Below, piece by piece: positions 1-11,600 of a DNA stretch of 64,000 nucleotides. Made by a program: the position numbers and the translations under genes. The DNA is from Rhyacophila brunnea. Its lineage: Eukaryota > Arthropoda > Insecta > Trichoptera > Rhyacophilidae. Under the pieces are notes generated by a model that was not told the DNA's origin, did not search any database, and was given only the letters and a program-made list of their open reading frames with translations. The stretch is from contig JAGYXB010001339.1 of NCBI GenBank assembly GCA_022495005.1, positions 62,001 through 126,000 of the forward strand. Direction: 5' to 3'. The first letter of the stretch is position 1; every line of letters begins with the position of its first letter.

Positions 1-1794
1 GTAAAAATAAAATTACACCACAGGCAACATTTTTACCATAGAAGGATAAATTTGTGAGGTATGGATATGAGAAAAATATGATTTTCATAAGATTTTAGAA
101 AGTTTATTAGGCAAAAAGGATGAAATATTAAATTCATTTCTCCCAAAATTTGGATAATTGGCCATAAACTGTACTTGTTAATCTGTCCACCACCCACCAC
201 ATCTCTACACCTGTTATGCGGATGTATACCATGGCATAATGAATCTTAAGCACCCTTCAAATTGTGTAGTGTCCCAGGAACAACCTTTCAAGACCTTAGT
301 CGGCGTGCACCAGAATGTGCATGATTCCTATTCTGATTTAATCTGTTATGTTCTAGCCTGAAAAGACCTTCTCGGTCATCGTAAAATACTGCAAATACTA
401 AGTTGCAATGTACGACGAGTTCAGCTGATGATTGGAATGACATGAAAAGCGTGTACCGTAGCGTGTAAGCGTGCAACGTGTACCACACTGTATGTAACAC
501 CCATATACGGTATGCCCCCTGACATGCTATAATGTTGCAAAATTCCTGATCTTTGCATATTATTGTGGATAAGTACATACTAATAATGAAAAATACACAA
601 AAATAAAATTGAACATATCAACATAATTTTATTTAATTACATCATTTTAAATAACCAGCCTCCGTAAATTGTTGGATTTTAAACATTTTTTTGCCTCATA
701 TTATTAAATTTATTCTTGTCAGAATCAGCACATAATCAAAATTTATGAAGGAGGCCGGATTGTAGTACCAAAATATGATGATGAAAAATTAACGTAGCTA
801 CAAAATTTAATCATCGCTTGAATATTGTAAGTTACATTTAAATTTATTGTTAAAATAAAAGGTATAAAACTCCAGAAAATTACTTTCTATGTACCTAAAT
901 CTATTATAATAGTACCTATAGCTTTTTCAAGAGAAATTTAATGTTATTTGAGGTATCGATAAACTGCTAGATTTAACGCAATACGCGAGATGTATATTTT
1001 GCAAAAATGAATGCTGGATCTGGCAAGGAAAACGCTACGTTGGCAATGCTGCTTAAGATACCTACACTTTTAATCAATGCAAAATATTATACCCATTACC
1101 AGCACCAAAGACATATATTTAAATACGTGTAAATATATAATCTGTATGAAATCTTCTTCTATTGACTTACTTAAATGTGAAACTGTGATATCTTTGATAA
1201 GAAAAAAATAGTAGGGTACAATACAAATTTTATTACCAAGCCTTTCTAGGGAGAGATAAAGTAATTAGCCACTCCGCCAAAAAATCTTTAATGAACGATA
1301 GGGCTGCACTGGGTCCATGGGCACTGTGCCTGTGCCTTAAAACATCAATGCCGATTAGGTCTATCTTTTAGATCTCAGTCAAAAAATGTTGACAAGGAGG
1401 CTATAAAAGTTGTTTGTGTTATCAATAGGTTATGAATAACATAAAAGTTTATAGACACTTACACAAAAACAAGCAACAAATAATAAAGTTGTAGTCCATA
1501 ATCCTAGCGTTTTATCATTCTCTTTATCGTTACCGGCAACTTTTAACACAACGCCTGAATTAACCAATGTTATTTCTTTACAACTTAGTGCGAGACAATG
1601 ACAGATCCAACCTTTTAAGAGGTTATAAACTGAATGTCAAAATGTCAAAAAAGAAAATCAATGTGACCATCTTTTCTTATCTTGGCTATAGTACAAAATC
1701 AAAAAAGTGTACAAATTTAATTAGTATAGTACAAAAAACAGTGTTGTTTTCGAGTTTATAGTTTTTTCACATAGGTACTATTGTAATAAATATT
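1..1794. other. Non-coding, no feature recognised
   Basis: AT-rich sequence with short, stop-ridden reading frames on both strands. A 96-codon minus-strand frame around 288-578 lacks splice context and a recognisable domain. I see no exon, RNA gene or bounded element here. Confidence 0.5.
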
Positions 1795-2014
1795 TGGTAA
1801 TTTTATGGTACTCCATATTGTTTTTGTGATCGAGATCTTTTGAGACCAAAAACTAAACCAAAACCTAATACAACCAAAAATAAGTAGGTAGGTTGTGTTA
1901 TGTGTTGGGTTGTTTTTCAGGAGGTTGTGGTTAGGTTTTGGTTTGGTACCTATTTAATCTCAAAACACCTTAATCAAAATGACGATAATATTATGGAGTA
2001 ATATAAAATTACCA
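1795..2014. mobile_element. Palindromic MITE-like element
   Basis: The two ends are inverted copies: TGGTAATTTTATGGTACTCC at the left and an imperfect reverse complement ending TAAAATTACCA at the right. Inside them a second inverted pair brings CCAAAACCTAATACAACC opposite GGTTGTGGTTAGGTTTTGG, so the whole 220 bp could fold into one imperfect hairpin. There is no coding capacity. The target duplication is unclear, so the superfamily is not assigned. Confidence 0.55.
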
Positions 2015-2861
2015 TTTTTTTAAAGAACGATCCTACAATGAAAATAACAAAACAAAAGACCTCTTCAGATTACTGTAAAAGAATATCTGGCTCTGAAGTG
2101 AACTAAATAAAAACACCTCATTTAAAGAATTTATAAAACAACACCCACCTAAACTCTGACTTACATGGAATATGTAGGTATATCGATATCCAAATCAATT
2201 AAGTGTAACACAAATAATTATTATTGTTCTAATAACTGGCATTACCGATGGCAGGCTAGTTCAGCACCTGAAGATGATAATAAGCAGTTAGGTACTGATA
2301 GTAGGCACCGATTTAGCGATAATCTACCAAGGGCACAATATAAAGCAATACTAGCCAACCTTGGAACGTCCTCTTTACATTACATAATATAATATGTTGA
2401 AAATATATTATGTAGAATAATAAATAATACCCTTTCACATTTTTAAACTTGCCAAGATAAAGTCATTTCGATAAATCCACGCGGGTGTTTCGATAATCTC
2501 AAGTAAATCGGTACAAAAAAAATATTCTAAAACCTCACCACTTCAATGTCTAGTTCGGACTAAATAATTTAAGAAAGTATTGATACCTACTGTAACAGGA
2601 GACAAAGCGTAACATAAATGATTGGTACCTACATAAAATATCTTGTTACAATAATAGTAACTGTGGTTACTAAACGCCAGTTTACTCTCGGATGTAATTT
2701 CCAATGGTACCTACCTATCTTACAGATGGTATAATGCAAGAGAGTGTTGTACCATAAAATGTAATAAAAGTATATGCCGTACGATAGATATTACTGACGA
2801 CCCTAATAGGTAGTTTGAGAAATCAATTTGACAATCGAATTATGTGGATTTCTTCCTACAG

Positions 2862-2986
2862 TATATCAGTGGCAACATCTAACTCTGCCAGATGCATTTG
2901 TGAAATTAATCATTGTGGAAACAGTCCAACACGGTGGCGTGTATCAAGTGCTAAAAGACATGCACGGTGTGAATACCTACAATCTG
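2862..2986 (+). CDS. Candidate orphan internal exon, unknown protein
   Basis: A 125-nt open stretch lies between a pyrimidine-rich acceptor (TTTCTTCCTACAG) and a donor CTG|GTTAGT. It reads two bases of a split codon and then 41 codons, including WQHLTLPDAFVKLI and GGVYQVLKDMHGVNTYNL. The composition is balanced and protein-like, unlike the surrounding AT-rich frames. I do not recognise the protein and see no partner exon nearby, so it could be an isolated exon of a large-intron gene, a pseudo-exon, or a relic of a transposon. Confidence 0.33.
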
Positions 2987-4845
2987 GTTAGTTTACTTCG
3001 ACCGAGCTGCCATAAATCGATGCAGTCTATTTATTATAAATGACTAACTTTTTGTGAAATTATGTTGTGGATGATCATCTCACAACATCCTACAAGTGCT
3101 TTAAGCCCGACAGACACCAAGTTACACAATAACGTTATAGACCTGACCTGGTCAGACCGTTAAGTGGTCGGATGGCACGGCTATCTCACAATAATATGGG
3201 TATCTAAGTAACCTCAGCATGATCTGATATTACCTCTGATGTCTCTGATCTGACAAAGTTTGCTTGACTGTCCGTTACGTTGGGTATGGTTGTCGTTTAG
3301 GGCACCTGGGCTAGGCCCTTCATCCCTTACATCTGAATTTTGTCGTGTAAATCTCCTAATTTCATCCTAACATATTCAAATGAAAGTGTATTTTACTAGG
3401 TATCGTACATTGTAAGCGACCAAATTATAGTACAAATACTATATTTATAATACGGTTGGCAAGACTTTTAAAAATGAAATTATTGCCACGTACAGTAAAA
3501 TAATTATTGCATTACCATATACAAAAAAATAGATCGGATACCACAAAAGACATGGGTAATCTTTCATTTTACAAGTATTTATTACCTAACATTTTATTTT
3601 AAAAATAGTAAATTACCCAATTCTCAAACTCTGAAATGGAATATCGTGCATTTAAAAAAAATATATTGGGTTTTATAATCTTCCCCCAAAAGCTAGCATT
3701 GGTAATAATATCACGTCAATTTTGTATAGAGAATTATAGTAGGTACCTACCTACCTAGGTATTTATATCGGTAGATACGATAAATAATATTATTATACAA
3801 TATAGGTACCTAATATAGATAACTACTCATAACCGACCGGAAATACATTCGGAACAATAATTTAAATTACCTATACTATTTTTCTTTGTTTTTCTAACTA
3901 CTTACAATAAAATTATTGTAATTATCTTGGGATTTTCTTTATATGAAGATACAATTATTAGGAAATATAATATTGATGTAGCTGACTGTTTTTTTAATAT
4001 AATTTTATAACATTATTACAAGAATAAAAAATAAATTGAAAAATGCTTTATATTTTAATATTAAGAAGATAATATAATATGTATCTCGAAAATTAATGAT
4101 ATCTTTTTTTTTTATTTCAACAAAATGCTAATAATGATAGGCATTACCTATCTACCGATGCCATTAATTTTATTGCAATCTTTCTTACATCCTAGGAAAA
4201 TAACCAATAATGATTATTTTAAGATTAGTCGAATAATATTATTATCCTAATGATAAAAATGCAAATATATTAACTCGGTTACGTCTGTTATTTTGTACGT
4301 TAAAGAGAAAGTTTTCTTCAACGTAGGTATTAGGTACTGAGACTATGCGTCATATTTTATTATAGAGAAATTTAATTAAATTAATATCCCCTCAAAAATA
4401 ATTTTAATAAAATGATATGATTTGTTTTCATATTATTTAAACCCATAAATACTTCCCAAAGTAAGTGCTTATGGCGATGAAGAATTCAAAGGAACTCTGA
4501 AAGAAAAAATGCTAGTTGTAGGCTGCTGAAAAGGGGAAAAATACTTAATGCAAATCAAGTTTCGTACAAGTACGTTCTGTTTATAAAAAAGTAAACATCG
4601 AATTTAAATGATGTTCCACCATCGTACATAGGTATGTAGGTACCTAATAATATTGTACGTGCGTTAAGTGGGACGAATGTAGATACTGTAACTATTAAAC
4701 TCTTCCGGGTAGTAGGTAGACGCTAAATCAAGGATCACTCTGATGGTGACTGACCTCTGGGGATGGCATTAAAGGACCAATAATTAGTAGGTATTTATTT
4801 CAAGAATCGACCAATGCTGGACACCTGGGTGCTTCATACAGTTCT
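2987..4845. other. Non-coding, no feature recognised
   Basis: AT-rich intergenic DNA with many GTAGGTACCTAC-type words, for example around 3740-3810. No exon, RNA gene or bounded repeat was identified. Confidence 0.5.
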
Positions 4846-4853
4846 TACTAAGT

Positions 4854-5088
4854 CAGCGCTCGAAATGGAAAAGTTTACGAACTGGAGCGCTCGACAAATT
4901 TTCTGAAGATATTTACAGTCATCAAATCGTATGTGTATTTTATAAAAATAAGTGTGTCAGATTTTCTATTCCATAGCTTATCTAGATCAGACGGTCAACG
5001 TATTTCTTCCACGAGACGGAGCGATAATTTTACAAATTTCACGAGCCGGAACGGCGCTCCGGTGCGTTCCGTTCCATTTCGAGCCCTG
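4854..5088. mobile_element. hAT-type MITE, copy 1 (235 bp)
   Basis: Terminal inverted repeats are CAGCGCTCGAAATGG at the left and CCATTTCGAGCCCTG at the right, with a GC-rich right arm (GGAACGGCGCTCCGG). The flanks are TACTAAGT and TAACTAAGT, a near-identical pair consistent with an 8-bp hAT target duplication that has drifted. A second copy at 36187-36429 shares both ends and has an exact duplication. It is non-autonomous, with no transposase. Confidence 0.8.
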
Positions 5089-5096
5089 TAACTAAG

Positions 5097-6116
5097 TAGG
5101 TATTTAATTCCTAAGGACGGAACGCCCTGCGAATGTGCCAATCAATGCCAATGGCATACTAGGTAGGTACCTAGTAACGTTACCACGCTTTTAATCAATA
5201 TGCTTTAGGTTTGGTTTGTAATTTATGTGTGTCGAATTTGTATTTATTCTGTTTGTAAACAACAAACATCGAAAAATAGTTTACACCAGTATGTAATTTT
5301 ATACGTTTAATTAGTGGTGGCGTGTCTAGTTAGTGATGACGAGTTCCCTGGTGATGACACTACTTGTTGCCTGTGTAGGAATAAGCATCGTATTCACTGG
5401 TATAACTCGTGACGTTACGATTTTAAGGTCCGTTTCACACGGGACACCTGTGTCTAGACACCGAAGCGTCCAGCCACTCGACACACATCAGTAGCCATTG
5501 CAGCCACCGAATATCTAATGTGTCTCTGACGTCAGATCCAAAGTTACATGTCCACGTTTTTGCACGAATACCATTTCATTTTCTTGTATTATTTATATGA
5601 AAGCCTCAGTAGCGAATGAGTCAACGCATATTTTCGCGTCATAAATTAGAAATACAAACAATGAAGACATAAAAACTGGCTGCGGTACCTAATAAAAGTG
5701 TCTCGGCGGATCGAGCAATTGAGCCGCGGACGACGGTAGTCCGTGGCGCGACACACAAGTGTCTCCGTCTTAACGCGCCCATTATTCATTTATGTGGAAA
5801 ATCAGTGTCCAGAGACACCGGTGCATTTAATACAAGGTGTTCCATCGGTGTGTATATATAATTTGATGTTTGGTTGAATGATCAAACATTATGTTTTTTA
5901 CACCTATATGAAATTTGATTGTTCTTCAGTAAGTACCAGTACCTATAATAATATATGTTTCATCTTAATATTTTTAAGTAGTTAAACTGGGATACTTATG
6001 TACACATAGAAGTATATATTTATATATATATAAACATTAAAAAAAAAGAAAATATGGTCACTGTAGTCACTGTACTAGAGAAGACGATACTATTAATAAT
6101 TTATTAGAATACAGCG
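5097..6116. other. Non-coding; partly GC-richer, unexplained
   Basis: No gene is seen. The stretch 5430-5860 is richer in GC than its surroundings and repeats words like GTGTCTAGACACC and GTGTCCAGAGACACCGG near its ends. This hints at a decayed inverted-repeat element, but the ends cannot be fixed. Confidence 0.35.
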
Positions 6117-6118
6117 TA

Positions 6119-7246
6119 GGGTAAGCCGCCTAGTTAATGAACCCCCCCTGTGAATGAACAAAACTCGATTATTTTAAAATCATAAGAAATGGGTGGTATT
6201 TTTCTGAAGTAGGATTTTTTTTATAGGTTGGAAAAACTTATATCCATATGAAAACAACTTCACAAATCCCCTCCTGCCTCTGATGCCAAGAAGGCGGAAT
6301 GATATTCAGAAAACATTTTTGGTTAAGAGGTTTTGTTGCCAGTTTACGAAGGAGTGTGCGTGGTGCTACATTTTAATTGTATCTTTTTTAATCCGTTTCC
6401 CTGCATATATTACCCAATTCTTGATTTTACTGAGGAACCGAAGATCATAAATGTAAGATATCCTTTTATTTGTATATTTTTTTGTGCCGCAACGTTAAAA
6501 ATATTAGTGTTCATTAAGTGTTCTTCCTAATGGAGGTTAATGCAATTAATAAACGATGTGTTTATTCTTTAGATCAGTGATTTTTTTATTTATTTATTAT
6601 AATACCTTGTAATGATTATACTTAATATATAAATGTTTTAGGAAGCTTATAGCTAGTATTTGAACACTTTTTTTGAACACTACGGTACCAATTCATTAAC
6701 TAACATTTTTAACCTAATGAATGGACCAAAGAATTTATTATGGTTGAAAAGTAGACCGTAACTTTTTTTTAATCTATAATTACTTCACAAAAAGGAATAT
6801 AATAACAGTTTTATGATGTGGCGGCAGATAAATGAGGAACTTAAATATTTGACAAAATTTCAAACTTTTTCTATTTTTTAAGAAAAATCATCTTGAATAC
6901 AATAAAATTAGTGATAGCATAGCTATATACAATTTATAGTACTTAAATACTGTTATAATTCTAAAATAATAAAGGTTTAATATGTTTAATATGCTTAGTT
7001 CATTTACTGGTTTTTTTTCAGGTTCATTCTTTAGATTTTGTGTTCAATTACTGGGCTTTTCTTTGTTATTTTTTTATTAAACAGTGATGTATTCCACATC
7101 ATATTTATTAAGTTCATTTAAATCTACACAAGTTATAGATAAGTACAATATTTTTTAGAATAACTGTAGGAATACCTACCTGTACTTTTTAGAAATTTTA
7201 CAATTCTCCAAAGTCCTTATGTGTGCATTCACTGGGCGGCTTACCC
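6119..7246. mobile_element. TA-flanked DNA transposon remnant (1.1 kb)
   Basis: The ends are GGGTAAGCCGCC and its exact complement GGCGGCTTACCC, each next to a TA dinucleotide (6117-6118 and 7247-7248). A TA duplication fits the Tc1/mariner/pogo group. The repeat continues imperfectly inward (TAGTTAATGAAC opposite GTGCATTCACTG). The interior is AT-rich; a 65-codon frame at 6333-6530 has no recognisable transposase motif, so this is a deleted or decayed copy. Confidence 0.75.
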
Positions 7247-7719
7247 TACCTACCAACAGAGTTTATTTTCAAGTTTGGTCATATTAACGATTTAAAAATA
7301 TTTTTCAAACTTCTTTCTCCTATCAGAAAAAATAAGTTAAATAATAATATGTAATATAAATAGGTACATTATAAAGCGCGATCCATTCAAAAGAATTGCT
7401 CACAATAATTATATTCTTATGAAAAGATTAAATACCTAGGTACCTCATTAATTCTTATTGGTTGACACTGTAAGAATATTAAAATTTATTCTCCATACTA
7501 TCGGATTATTGTAGGTATCTCATCACTGCTAGATTAGTATTGATCTATCTCATTCAATGTCTTACCTACCATAAAAATAATAATGGGTGCGAAACAAAAA
7601 ACACGAACCACTTTGTTTTAGGCTGAAAATGTTCTTGTATAATATTTTATTATTTTTAAAATATGGAAACACTCACATGCGGCAACGGCAACACACATTC
7701 AGAAGAATGTCACATGCTG

Positions 7720-8160
7720 CCAATAGTACTATAATTATAGTACTTATACTATAAATTTTGTCTGTGTACTATGTACGATAAAAGGTATAGTACGTCTAAA
7801 ATACTATAATTTTGAATATCGGAAAAAATTGCAAATGTACCTACCAAAATTTCGATATTTACGTACTATAAATTTGTGCAAAGTATTATAATTTTGTAAT
7901 AGGAGAAAATTTGGCGAACTAAGAAAAAAAACCTTTAACTTTTTAAAATGAAATTTATTGAATTCAGCGATGCAATTTTGATCAGAAGAGAACCTACATA
8001 AAAAATGCCTCAGAACTTCCCTAATTCTCCGTTATTTTTTTTGGTAAAAAACAAAAATCTTATACATTTTCAATAGAAGACAGTACTATATTATATTTGT
8101 GAAAATACTATAACGTCTTGGACCGCGTACTATAATTCGGTGATAAAAAGATGGCATCCC
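7720..8160. repeat. Cluster of dispersed TACTATAATTTT-like motifs
   Basis: The motif TACTATAAT(T/A)(T/A)(T/G) or its variants recurs at irregular spacing over about 430 bp just upstream of the PDP start, beginning with a perfect AGTACTATAATTATAGTACT palindrome near 7727. It ends by GGGATG-type sequence at about 8155. It may be the inside of an old transposon or a degenerate satellite; regulatory use is not shown. Confidence 0.4.
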
Positions 8161-8374
8161 TGGTCACACACTTAATTAAAATCTTGACATGTCAGTTGTG
8201 GCACTTAAAAACAATTTGTGACAAAACAAGAGACCGAGTGTTCATTACACCGAATCAAACTGAAATGTAATATTAACACGGTGTCATCTATGTTATCGTG
8301 ATAGTTTAGGCCACACAGTAATAATTATTGCCCATTACAATTTATACTTGTCAGCAATAAAAATATATTAGTCT

Positions 8375-8617
8375 ATGTCAGCAATGTTGGGTATCCCGCA
8401 AAGTGGCCGATTAGTTGTTAATATAAAACAGTTACAACACTTCACCATTAAACCAAAACCGCCAAACAAGGTGGTTAAATTGGAATCATACGTCAACATT
8501 GCATGTCAACATTTTCCTCGCAATATACTAAGCCGGAAACTTGACATACCGAAAAGTGAGGTTAGATATCTTCACGTCTCCAGGAAGCTCTCCGCATTGC
8601 TCCACTCGCCACAAAAT
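8375..8617 (+). CDS. PDP1: PDP exon 1 (start, mitochondrial presequence)
   Basis: 81 codons from ATG at 8375 to the donor AAT|GTAAGT. The peptide is rich in K, R and hydroxyl residues with few acidic residues early on, as expected of a matrix-targeting sequence, and ends in the family's LLHSPQN-V(T) junction. A second ATG lies four codons in, so the exact start is open. An upstream non-coding exon cannot be excluded. Confidence 0.85.
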
Positions 8618-11600
8618 GTAAGTGGTCTACTGACCGGGTGCGGTCTGACATGTTTTGCAATGTTTTACAAAAAACTAATAATAAGATCAATAAATGGTCA
8701 GTTCAAAATAATTATTATAGCATGGGTATATTTTCCACTAACTTTTCACAGCTTTAAAACAATGAATTCACAATATTTTAGTAGGAAACAACTTTTAAAG
8801 GTACGAATAAAAATAATATTGGAAGTGTACGCATCATGGTGCAACTGGCAGACCCCTCTGGGTCAGTTGTCCCATATTTTATTTATAGTATTAACCTTTT
8901 GGTACTTGTATTTGCTATTTGTAGCACACTTGATAACTATTGGACGTTATCGCAAGTCGTAGGCATAGTTTTTATTTTAGGGATGGAGTGAATATCAGAT
9001 ATGGGAAATGAGTCACTTAATAAGGACTCCAACCGAATAGGTCAATTACGGATAGTGATTTGTTCGGACAGATTAGGTCAATTGTGTCTTTTGTTGCCGT
9101 AATAAAATGTATAGTACTAGCCTGGCAGCCTGTCCTTCCCACCCACGTTTCTTCCTATACTGCGCTCGCACTCTCGCAAATCTAGTTCGCCCGAACGACA
9201 TATTCAGTTCCTGGCAGCGTGTCCTTCCCACCCACGTTTCTTCCTATACTGCGCTGCACTCTCGCAAATCTAGTTCGCCACGACATATTCAGTTCGCCTG
9301 GCAGCGTGTCCTTCCCACCCACGTTTCTTCCTATACTGCGCTTGCACTCTCGCAAATCTAGTTCGCCCAAACGACATATTCAGTTCGCCTGGCAGCGTGT
9401 CCTTCCCACCCACGTTTCTTCCTATACTGCGCTTGCACTCTCGCAAATCTAGTTCGCCCAAACGACATATTCAGTTCGCCTGGCAGCGTGTCCTTCCCAC
9501 CCACGTTTCTTCCTATACTGCGCTTGCACTCTCGCAAATCTAGTTCGCCCAAATGACATATTCAGTTTGCCTGGCAGCGCGTCCTCTCACTCTCGTTTTT
9601 TCCTATACTGCGTGAACTAGACGAACGACGAACTGCATAAGCACCAGGTGACACGGGACCGATTCGTTCGCTGGCTATAGATTAGTTTAAAAAGATTCGT
9701 ATGTTCGAGAACGACGCATGTCTAGGTGAATATGAGGATTTTACACAGGGATATCCAGGGGTCCAGCACGCCCATAAATTCACAACGTCAAGTACATATC
9801 CCATCCCACACCCTCCATCCCCGATTTCCACAATGCCTTGAAAGCAAACGAAACCTGCTTTGTTTTATTGGGTTATCTCAATTTTAGAACTGTATAATTT
9901 GAGGTGTCTATTTCGAAAACCCGATAAGACCCCATAAGTATTATCATGATGTAAATACGTAGGTACATATTTTGTGTCTAATTTTACATAATGTGTATTG
10001 ATTTATACCAGTAATTTTCACCATTTTTTGCTTGTCAGATCCCTTGGAGTATTTTGTAAAATCTTGGGGAACCTCTACCTAGTTGACGCCAATTAAAATC
10101 CAGAGGGATAAATTACAAAAAATACGTGTAAATCAAGTAAGCAGTGATATACCTAAGTAAAGTGCCTATCATTAGCAAACTCACATTGCCAACTGGCAAT
10201 TATGTAATTTTACAACGTCTTTATTAGCTCGTATTCTTGTTTTTCCGGTGGTTGTTTGTCCAGTACAAATCTTGCAATCGATTTTTAACTAACTTCCCGA
10301 CTAGCTAGACATTTGAAACTTAGAATATATCAGAACACGATGCCAATGCATTCTTTTAATACTTTTAGCCATCTTTAAGAGAATTGAATTCATTTTCAGT
10401 TAATTCTGTTTTGTATGGAAAGATATTTCAGAAAAATTCGTAAAAATTGAAAGACTCTTATTGGTTGCTAAGGCGGTGGTCCTAGCAACTAAATTATTAA
10501 TATATACGTGCGTTACTATGGAAATCAAAATGACATTTCAGTATTCTATATTTTTTTGTTTGTATGTTTTTTATTTACTTTATATCAAGTACAAGTTTGA
10601 GCATATTGAGCATAATAATTCAACAGAAAATTTAAAAATGTTGTATATAAAAAGTTCTTTTTATCTTGTAATTATTATTACTTCTGCTTAGTAAACTAGT
10701 GAAATTTAGCGCCGTATTCAAAAAATTTGAAATCACCTCTAAAGCGCCGGCTAGACGCTCATGCTTTACGACAAGCTTACCTGCGTAAACCGGTTTGTAT
10801 CGGGAAGCCCGTGTGTATGAACGGGAGAACTGAAGCTCGCACAAACCGAAAAGCGTTGTAAAAGTCTATACCGCACAGGCAAGTCGCTGCCATCTAGCCG
10901 GCGCATTAATCTAATCTTAAAAGTTCCATCATTTGCATTCCTTCCTCAATTTTCCACTGCCTTGTGATCTACTGTCCATAAATAAAGCATAAACTATCTG
11001 TCTACACTGGATGTGTCCGGTAGTAGTCCGTAAATTATAATTAACTAATATTTTTCGACACTGATTACTGACTACTCAATTCCTCAAAATTAATTCCTTC
11101 ATCCATTATTGCCACAAAATTTCGTCTCCGAACTATAACTCTCCCAATCTTCAATGATGTGTTTGATACTAACTAAGCAACATTCAGAAAATGGTATTAC
11201 AGAGTGGTGGTTGTATAACAGATCTTTGTTTTTATAAGAAACTAGAGAGTACCCGGCATGCGTTGCAATGCCACTCAAAGAAATAAAGTGTTAGTGTTTT
11301 AATTCTTTTTATTGAAGTGCTTTTGGATACTCAACATTTTTTTCCGTTTGGTGCGTACACTAATTAATCAGAAGGTTTTCCAATGCGTGAGCAGGCCACA
11401 TACAGCTGTCCATGTGAGAAGCATTGATTTTCTAAATTTGGTATAGGAACGCATACGAACAGAAGAAGATAGAATAGAAGAAGACGAAGATGGTTGTACT
11501 ATTTCAGAAACTTTTGCAGGCGTACGCACAACAACTCACCAAAGTTTCATTGCAATAGGATGAATGGTATGGAAACGCATACGAATAGAAGAAGATAGAG

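Noticed and set aside
288..578. 96-codon minus-strand frame
   Set aside because: No splice context, no recognised domain, and an isolated frame in non-coding DNA.
8618..8962. Continuation of the PDP exon 1 frame
   Set aside because: It is read-through into intron 1. The GTAAGT donor at 8618 and perfect joining to exon 2 show that it is not coding.
9107..9552. Several overlapping frames on both strands with repeated peptides
   Set aside because: They are by-products of the 91-bp minisatellite, and the unit length is not a multiple of three.
9121..9615. CRISPR-like repeat array
   Set aside because: Units are contiguous with no unique spacers, and the genome is eukaryotic.
10461..10691. 76-codon + frame
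   Set aside because: It lies inside the TTACAACG-family element; the inverted copies at 40289 and 61674 do not keep the frame.
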